Shown here: positions 56,744 to 64,000 of the stretch, in pieces
Layout of the letters: each line of letters begins with the position of its first letter
Position numbering within the stretch: the first letter of the stretch is position 1
NCBI GenBank assembly: GCA_015680685.1
Contig: MNCI01007695.1
Location: forward strand, 111,275 to 175,274
Source of the DNA: Gnetum montanum
Lineage: Eukaryota; Streptophyta; Gnetopsida; Gnetales; Gnetaceae
DNA: 64,000 nt
Direction: 5' to 3'
The notes under the pieces: model-generated
What the model was told of the DNA's origin: nothing
Database searches by the model: none
Seen by the model: only the letters and a program-made list of their open reading frames with translations
Translations under genes and position numbers: made by a program

Positions 56744-59700
56744 ATTATAAATTTTAACTTCATTTCCTCTTTACAGTATTCATATTTATTTATCTAATTG
56801 ATAGGAATTAAAGCACACATGTTAACGTATTAAAACTATGTTACGATGACAAATATCAAAAAAATGAAATAACATAAGATTATTTGTATAAGAAATGCCT
56901 AGCTAAACATAATAACTCTAGCAATCTTATAATTTTAAATGATAAAATAAAATAAAATATAGAATCATACTTTGTTTTTGAGGACATCTAATGAAACTTT
57001 GATTGTCATCTCTATGAACCTATATAAAAGTTTACACACACACAAATATATCTTTTAATATAATATTACAATACATAAAATTATTTTCATAATTTACTCT
57101 CAATGATTTATTTTTGGTTTCTTTCGATGTCTTTGCACAAACTTTTCTTAAAACCTTTGATGATTGTACACTTCTTCCTTGAAACATAAAGAAGAAAGTC
57201 CATTAAAGCCATGATTTAATTAACTATTAAAAAATAAATTGAACATATTATGTTATAGTTACCTTATGCTTGCTTGTGGAACCTCTACTGGCTATGCTTC
57301 ATCTAAGGCTTTCAAAAGAGTTTCTTAAACAAACAATAGAATTTAGAGGATTAGCTTAGTACCTCACTAATGAAAATTCCTTTTAAATTAATTACATCAG
57401 TATACATACAAACTCATCAATTCCTTATTTGTTTTTGTTTCTTCATCATCATAAGAATCATTGTTAGAGCTCTTAACCTCTTGATCTTGTGTCTTTTGGT
57501 CAAGTTCTTTTCCTTCAACAATCTAAAATTCCAATAATATTAAGCAATATCATATTATGTGTTCAATACAAAATCAAACTTCAATGTGGAATTACAAGCA
57601 CAACCTATGTAGAAACATCATCATCTAGCTCTTCTTGTTAATTTTATTTGTCATCATCAATTAACATAGAAGTCTTCTGCTTCTAGTAAATATATTATTA
57701 ACAATAAAGATATTTCAATAAATCTAAACTACAACAAATTATATGATTTATACAATATAGATTCACATACCTTATTAGTTAACCTATTTTTTAAACTTAT
57801 AACTATGTCTTTATATGCATCTTTAATTTTCAAAAATGTTATAATATTGCATTTCAGCATATTTAATATCAAACGACTCTTCATTTGTTACATTTAATAG
57901 TTTTATTGTTGTATATCATAGGAAGCAATAGAGATTAGCATTATGCATAGATATGATATTAATGTCTTTGTATGCATGTAATTCTTTAATTAGGATGCTA
58001 CAACACAGAATAATGATATGATAAAGAATACATCCTTTATAATCATTTCATCCTTCATTAAAACTAAGTTGATTAGCTTGCTCAAAAATTCAACAGATTT
58101 ACATGATTGGTAATCCACATTCTTTAGAATAGTTGCATTTGAAAAAATATTTTTAATTAATTCAACATTGATAGTAAATTTATCCTTGATATCATAATCA
58201 CCATCTTCCAATGCTTTTGGCAATTCTACTATTTCTATTATTATGAAGAAATAGTAAACTAAAACACACATTATCTTCTTCTTGTAGTGGTAACTTAAGC
58301 TATATCTAAATGAGATATTACTATATATATAGTTATTAAAGTCATTTACAAAAAAATTTAAATAAATGGTAGTTCTCCATGTCAATACTTATAACAACTC
58401 TAGAACATATAGCAATTGTCCTTTGAACAATCACAAATACGTTTTTAAGAAAAATAGAAAGAGTCTTGATTAGTAATGTTTTAAAAATCAACGTAAAAAT
58501 ATATAACTAATTTTTCCATAGAGGAGAATTGCATTTCATATTTTTGAAGCATAAGAATAATGAACTCAAGATTTTACCTATAGAAGAAAAAACCGTCAAG
58601 TTCCTAGATGATTGTGGCCATCATTTCCTATGAAGATAGAGACTTTATATACTAATGTAACATCGATTGAACTAAAGGCTTAAGCCTTAGTTCATCTTTA
58701 GTAAACTTCACATTATCAAATCACAAACATATAATCATCAATTGAATACCTATTATAACATTAATATTATTATATTAAGAGATTTTGAAACATAATTTTT
58801 AATTTAATAAAATAAATGTAATAAATGTTAAGTTATTATAGTTCACATACCTTGTGCAAACATTATCCATAAATAGGTCCATGCATCATTTAAACGATGA
58901 ATCTCTGCTATCAAAAAACTAACAAAGAGCTAGTTTCAATGAATGTGAATGCTTAGTTTGGTCACATTTCTACTCTATTATGATCATTCTATTTGTAAAA
59001 TATTTCCTAAACTTATCATTTTCTTTGAAATATTTAAAGTATCTCTTACTAGCAAGTATCATGTTTGCACATTTCTCAATTTCATTTGAGCATAAATCTT
59101 GTAGAGGATGAAAACGATTTGCATTCAAATTCTTCAAGGTTTTCTCATTGAAATTCTTGTTGGATGAAATCATGGGACATCATTAAAGTATACCATTTTG
59201 ATACATTTTGAATATTTCATTTTACTTATTATAAAGTACATTGCTGATATGAAGAAAATTTTTTCTTTCTTGTAGAGCCTTGAATGTTGGTACATTATAT
59301 ATCATGAAAGAAGAAAGATAAGACAAGTGATCACATCATGAATATGCTATGAGTGTACTCAAAGTTCATATCATTATGAAATCAGCAATAAGAACATATT
59401 GAAAACTAAATTTCAGGCTATCATAAATAGGCTCTAGCTTCTTAGAGATTCCTTTAAATAAAATTTTCCAAATGTTATTATGTGAAAGGTAGCTCTTTAC
59501 ATGTCTTACCATCTCTATGGATGATGAATTGTATTTCATTCCTTGTACCTAATTTTGAGAATAACAAATCTTTATAAGTATGAAAATAGGTATGTCTACC
59601 TTCATAATATTGCCATGATGAACTTGATAAGGATTCCTTACAAATTTCTCCACATCATCTCTCTTCAATAGAATCTTAACAACCTGAATTGAGTGTTTTT

Positions 59701-60030
59701 CGTCTACAATCTAGAACTAAACATCATTAGCATTAAGCTATGTATCATTTAAAGGCATAAATCCCTTACCACTTGAGACCCTATAGGCCATCAATATATA
59801 ATCATGAACAATAGTGATAAGATTCTTTGTCATTAATAGTAATAGCTTCTTAATATACTTCATACTCATAGCCCTAAGCTATCAAGAGCTTGATTGCATT
59901 GGTCAATTTTTACCTAATAGCTTATTAAAAAATTAGGATGGAAATATCCCCTCTGGGTCTTTGCTACCTTTATTTCTTTATTAGCAACCTAAAAAACTTT
60001 CTTACTGCAAAACTCTAATTTCTTTTCTAA
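56744..60030 (-). pseudogene. Minus-strand coding relic upstream of the Ulp1-like domain
   Basis: Protein-like pieces can be read on the minus strand in this order: 'FKLEKKLEFCSKKVFQVA' (about 60035-59975), 'YIKKLLLLMTKNLITIVHDY' (about 59860-59800), 'LLKRDDVEKFVRNPYQVHHG' (about 59680-59615), 'NANRFHPLQDLCSNEIEKCA' (59125-59065) and 'KALEDGDYDIKDKFTINVEL' (about 58215-58150). Spacing with AT-rich gaps looks like exons and introns of one gene ending in the Ulp1-like domain. I recognise no family in this part. Confidence 0.4.
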
Positions 60031-60301
60031 TTTAAATGGAGTGATTATGGGAAGTCCCTCAATAGATATTGTAAGATGAATAATATATATCTCAGCTAAT
60101 GTGTAAGAAGAAACTCATTATAATAAGTATATGATTGATTCATATGATTTTGTACATATAAAATAATAGAAGATGTTCTCATCATTCTTTGTTATTAAAG
60201 AAATCTCTTCACAAATGATACAATCTCACTTTTAGAAAATTTAGAGTCAATCCTCTTAGTTTCATATCTTTTCATTATAATAGATGACTTTGTTCATTCC
60301 A

Positions 60302-61157
60302 TGTCCAATGTTCTAATGAGTCATGTTTTGCATGACTCTAATATCGGGGCACAAACTCTAATGTAGAGCATCCAATATCGCCCCTTCCATGCTAGCCTAT
60401 AAATACCACACTTGGGTGCATACTTGGGGAAGATAGGGTGAATATGTTTTAGATAGCTTTTTCATAGATTTTTAATTTCCAACTCTATTGTTTTCTAGTG
60501 CATGCTCTTAGTGTGATGTTAAGTGATTGTACGACATCCTTATTTTAGTGTGACATACTTAGATGCATTATATGACTAGAAATAAATATTGAGATTACTT
60601 TCATTATTGTAGCATCCACTTAGCTTTATTATTTCTTTAAATTATTTAATTGTTTACTATTTTCCTTATTTAATGTTTCTATTTATTACTCTTTACAATT
60701 CCTGTCTTTAAGTAGAATGAGTATGACTAATTGCAAATGCTTAAGTGTAATTACTTGGTAACCCAACAGCGTATTGTTTGGTGAGCCTAGTAACATATGC
60801 TTGGTAATCCTAGTAGTAGTTACACAAAGTCCAAGGCATGTGTGGATGATTAGGAACATATACTCATTGCACATAGGCTAGTTTAGATTTTACTTTTCGT
60901 TGTTAATTAGCTTAAGTAACTAATCTCTTTATTACCATTAGGAGTAGCTTAGGGCCAGTCAACATTAATCATATGCCTTACTTTGGACTAACCATACATG
61001 AAAAAGCTACCAGTAGTCCAAGTGGGAAGACAGTGAATTGCGATCAAGACATAACGATCTAGATGCATAACTAGTCTCATCCATGGAATTCGACTATATC
61101 ATGCATAAATGCTTGTGATTCATATAGTTGGGTGTAGGGGTACCTTGCCACTCATCA
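60302..61157 (+). repeat. 5' LTR of element D
   Basis: CCTATAAATACC (60396-60407) is a clear TATA box about 30 bases upstream of a likely start site. The LTR ends ...CTCATCA at 61157, one base before a decayed primer binding site. The left edge near 60302 (TGTCC) is a guess. No 3' LTR is in the window. Confidence 0.6.
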
Positions 61158-61158
61158 T

Positions 61159-61176
61159 TGGCATTATTTTCAAGGA
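61159..61176 (+). promoter_or_regulatory. Decayed primer binding site of element D (tRNA-Asp type)
   Basis: TGGCATTATTTTCAAGGA aligns with the common plant site TGGCGCCGTTGCCGGGGA. All differences but one are C-to-T or G-to-A changes, as expected from methylation decay. Confidence 0.6.
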
Positions 61177-61282
61177 TGGTGCTAGTTATCTAGATTAGTT
61201 ATATCATCCACAATTTTTGTAAATGTATTAATGATATATCTTTCAAAAAATATTAAATCACACACACCATAAACCAACAAAA

Positions 61283-62660
61283 ATGTCTCTTTCACAATGA
61301 AGTGATAATGCATTGTATACCGAAAACATTCATTGGAGAACAAGCAAGATATATGTTGAAGAAAATGAGAATGACCAGCCTTATGCAAGGGTTTCATATG
61401 TTCATGACCATGCTAACAATCCTCAAGGACTACATTCACCTAAGGTAGACAATCCTAGAGGTGATGAAGTAAGTCCTAGACTAGGGAAGGCCTCAATGCC
61501 TAGGACCTCCTCAAAACATGAAAAAGATAAATCAAGGGACCCTGAGGAACACTATAGGAGCCATGGCAGTCCTCCCAATTTCTTATCTTCCTTTTCCTCT
61601 TCCATGTTTAGTTCTAATGAAGATGAATTTAGATATATAGACCAAGCTCATCATTGGCGTCAAAGTAAAAATAAAAATAGGAATCATGGGAAAAATAAAA
61701 GACATAAAAATGAACATAGGGAAAATCAACAAAATCAAATGAATTAAAATTTTCATGACAATATGTTTAATGATGATGAACCCTTGTTGGCCACTAGAAG
61801 CCTGATGTAGATCACAAAGGTAGTTAAGATATCTTGCAGGCATAGCAAGGAAATTTACCTACCTAGGCTTAATATAAATAATATTCCTAAATTTTTGAGA
61901 GGCTATGATTTAGATCTAGAACATTATGTACAAGCCTTCCAAGATGCTTGTGCCTTTTACAACATTGAAAGTGGGTGGCAAAAGCTTAAGCTCTTTCCAT
62001 AGACACTAGTTGATAGAGCCAAAGTGTGGTATAGGTCATTGAAACCAAATTCAATTTGATGGTGGTCCACCATGCTAGAAATCTTCAAAAATAAATACCA
62101 AACCTATGTGAGAGTGTCCAACCTAAGGAGATAGATCCAAAGATGGAAGCAAGGACAACATGAACCCTTGTACATGGCCTTGGATATATATTATTTCCTA
62201 CTGAATAGATGTCCAGATCATGGTTTCTCGAAGGAAAGGTAACATTTCCACATCATAGATGGGCTTCATATGAAATAAGGGGGATCCTTGGGATGTATGC
62301 CCTAGGTCAATTATATGAGTTATGAATCCATCATATCCAAGAGCTAATCAAGCATGTGGTGAAAGAAGAAGGAGAGATATGTAAATGGGAGAATGTTAAG
62401 AAATATCACTAGGACCCAACCCTTCAAAAGAAGCAAGTCCATATCTTTGGTAAGGAGAAACAGGCTGCCATTGATAAGGTGATTCCACAAAGAACCTTTC
62501 TGATATAGAAGTTTATAAATGAACTTGAAGTAATGTTTGATAGGATGTCAAAGTGGATATATGAAAAAATTACAACTTTCGTAGAAATCGTAGAGGAGAA
62601 GGTAAAGAAGAATGAACCTATGACATTCAAAAACATTGGTGGCTAGAACACTGAGAGGTC
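61283..62660 (+). pseudogene. gag: gag of element D (broken)
   Basis: The start is ATGTCTCTTTCACAA, with a TGA as sixth codon, then a Ser/Arg/Asn-rich hydrophilic part to 61745. The Retrotrans_gag core follows: 'FLRGYDLDLEHYVQAFQDAC' (about 61893-61955), 'LKLFP.TLVDRAKVWYRSLK' (about 61987-62045), 'NKYQTYVRVSNLRR' (about 62090-62132) and 'EPLYMALDIYYFLLNRCPDH' (62164-62222). Stops and a frameshift interrupt it. This differs from the gag of A/B and C, so D is another Ty3/gypsy family. Confidence 0.75.
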
Positions 62661-64000
62661 TACGCATGTATATCCTAACCAAAAATTCATGTGAGGGTCA
62701 TGCTAGGAGAAATAGAAATGAGGTGCCCTGAGTGGTTTGGTTAATCAAACAAGGACTTACATGGTGTAACAATAACTATTTGTAAATAAAGTTTTAGTGA
62801 GCTTTGTGTGGGAGCCTAGACAACAAGCAAGAACATAATGTGCCATGCATATGCAAATGTGTATCAACAATAGAAGAAAATGCAAGAGTAATGTTGAGAA
62901 ATTTGAAACAAATGCTGAGAATATAGAACTAGAGTTTGAAGGTGGAGAAATGCACTACCCCAAGATCGGGGAGTGTAACTTTTGATCAAATAATGTTTGA
63001 AACTGGCATTCAGTATTCAGATAAGCACAGTAGCAGTGTAGTACTATGGTCACAATCTCTAGGATGTCACAGACATGGTGTTGATAGCTACAAAGGAGGC
63101 TAAACTTGCTAGGTTTGGTGCAAAGAAGACTACTTGGCCAGGTGTCAAGCTTGAGTGCTCATGTGCGAGAGTGATGAAGATGCTAAGAGTGCTCTAATTC
63201 TTAATACTTAAAATGATTTGTTGAAAAACCCTTATAATGCTAATTATTGCAGTATTTATAATGCTAGGGTTGATGTGAGATGCAGATTGAGTGCCACATG
63301 GCCTAGGGTCCCATGTAGCATGGGCATGGACAAGTTACACTAACATGTTACACTCAAAATGTCATGCTTTAAGTGTCAAGCTCAAAGTGTTACGCTCTAT
63401 AGGACAGGAACATGACCTTAGAAGCTACCAAACTATGACCACACTACTCAAACTCCATGTGCTATAGTTTGAGAGTCTGCCATGTACCTACAAACAATGT
63501 CAAAACAAATGCAACTTGTAGTCTATGCTCTAGGACTATGTCTTCCCCCTCTTTCCAGTAGGGTCAAGTGTGGGGATAATTTTGGGGATCAATGAGGGTG
63601 CAAAAGAAAGGAAGACTACTAATCTTGGCTACCAAAGGAATTTCAAAGCTAAAATGAAGGTTGATGCCAAGTTCTAGGAGCTTCTAGAGGCATTCAAGGC
63701 ATTTTCCATGTGTCACAATGTCTATGCTACATAGTGTGATAGATCGTAGTATGAATACTTAGAAAATTTTTGCATATTTTGACTTGTCACACTATCTATG
63801 TTGTGCATCGTAGTACCAGCAATTTGATGAATTTTGCTAGAATTTGCAATGTTTCTTAATGGCATGGTAAGCACACTCTAGGGTGTAGTAGGAAAGGCAG
63901 CCTCGAAAGTCAAAAAATTTCCAAATGCATCTTCCATGTCAAGATAGCTTCATAGATCCTTGTCCAACACTTAGACAAAATTTGACCTTGAAGCTTGTCA
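62661..64000. other. Unassigned sequence to the window end
   Basis: No protease or RT motif continues from the gag of element D, and no LTR is evident. Short phrases recur (for example ACTAACATGTTACACTCAAAAT and CTCAAAGTGTTACGCTC near 63345-63395), but nothing I can classify. Confidence 0.4.

Noticed and set aside
62661-64000. Continuation of element D pol
   Set aside because: No protease, RT or integrase motif could be read in any frame on either strand.

Overview
This window is repeat-dominated nuclear DNA from a land plant, most likely one with a large genome. It has no intact cellular gene. The plant assignment rests on the element types: two very long Ty3/gypsy elements of the Tat/Ogre kind (a second, archaeal-type RNase H after RT-RNase H), a plant-type LRR receptor-kinase fragment, an L1-like LINE and a Ulp1-like transposon protease. 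Species cannot be named from this sequence. Almost every coding region is broken by stops (mostly TAG/TGA/TAA where CAG, CGA, TGG or CAA is expected) and frameshifts. This suggests old, methylated, decaying elements.

Layout. 1-6950: a truncated Tat-like copy (element E), mainly its minus-strand 'antisense gene'. It is interrupted at about 640-3730 by foreign DNA holding a receptor-kinase fragment and an LTR-like promoter. 6960-8906: gag-protease remains of a second Ty3/gypsy family (C) and part of its LTR. 8907-49356: element A, a complete but dead element with TTAAT target duplication and TG...CA LTRs. A is split inside its RT/RNase H region by element B (26813-45356), which has 1656/1657-bp LTRs and ATGAT target duplication. 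49362-50720: more of the LTR into which A inserted, then an inverted piece of family C gag. 50950-54290: a dead LINE carrying a minus-strand tRNA-derived SINE. 55500-60000: an AT-rich, minus-strand relic with a Ulp1/C48 protease whose catalytic Cys codon is Tyr. 60300-62700: element D, with a 5' LTR, decayed tRNA-Asp-type primer site and gag. 62700-64000: nothing recognised.

Elements A and B share one plan: LTR, repeat-rich leader, gag, protease, 30-bp repeat array, a 3.5-4.5 kb minus-strand gene, a second array, RT, RNase H, archaeal-type RNase H, integrase, a third array, polypurine tract, LTR. The minus-strand gene is the most interesting find. In three diverged copies (A, B, E) it keeps homologous protein segments and splice donors at matching places. 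In B it has its own minus-strand TATA box, a GA-repeat, an ATG, and a first intron whose removal keeps the reading frame exactly. It lies between protease and RT, where Ogre elements are known to have a spliced intron. A spliced antisense gene may therefore be nested inside an intron of the retrotransposon.
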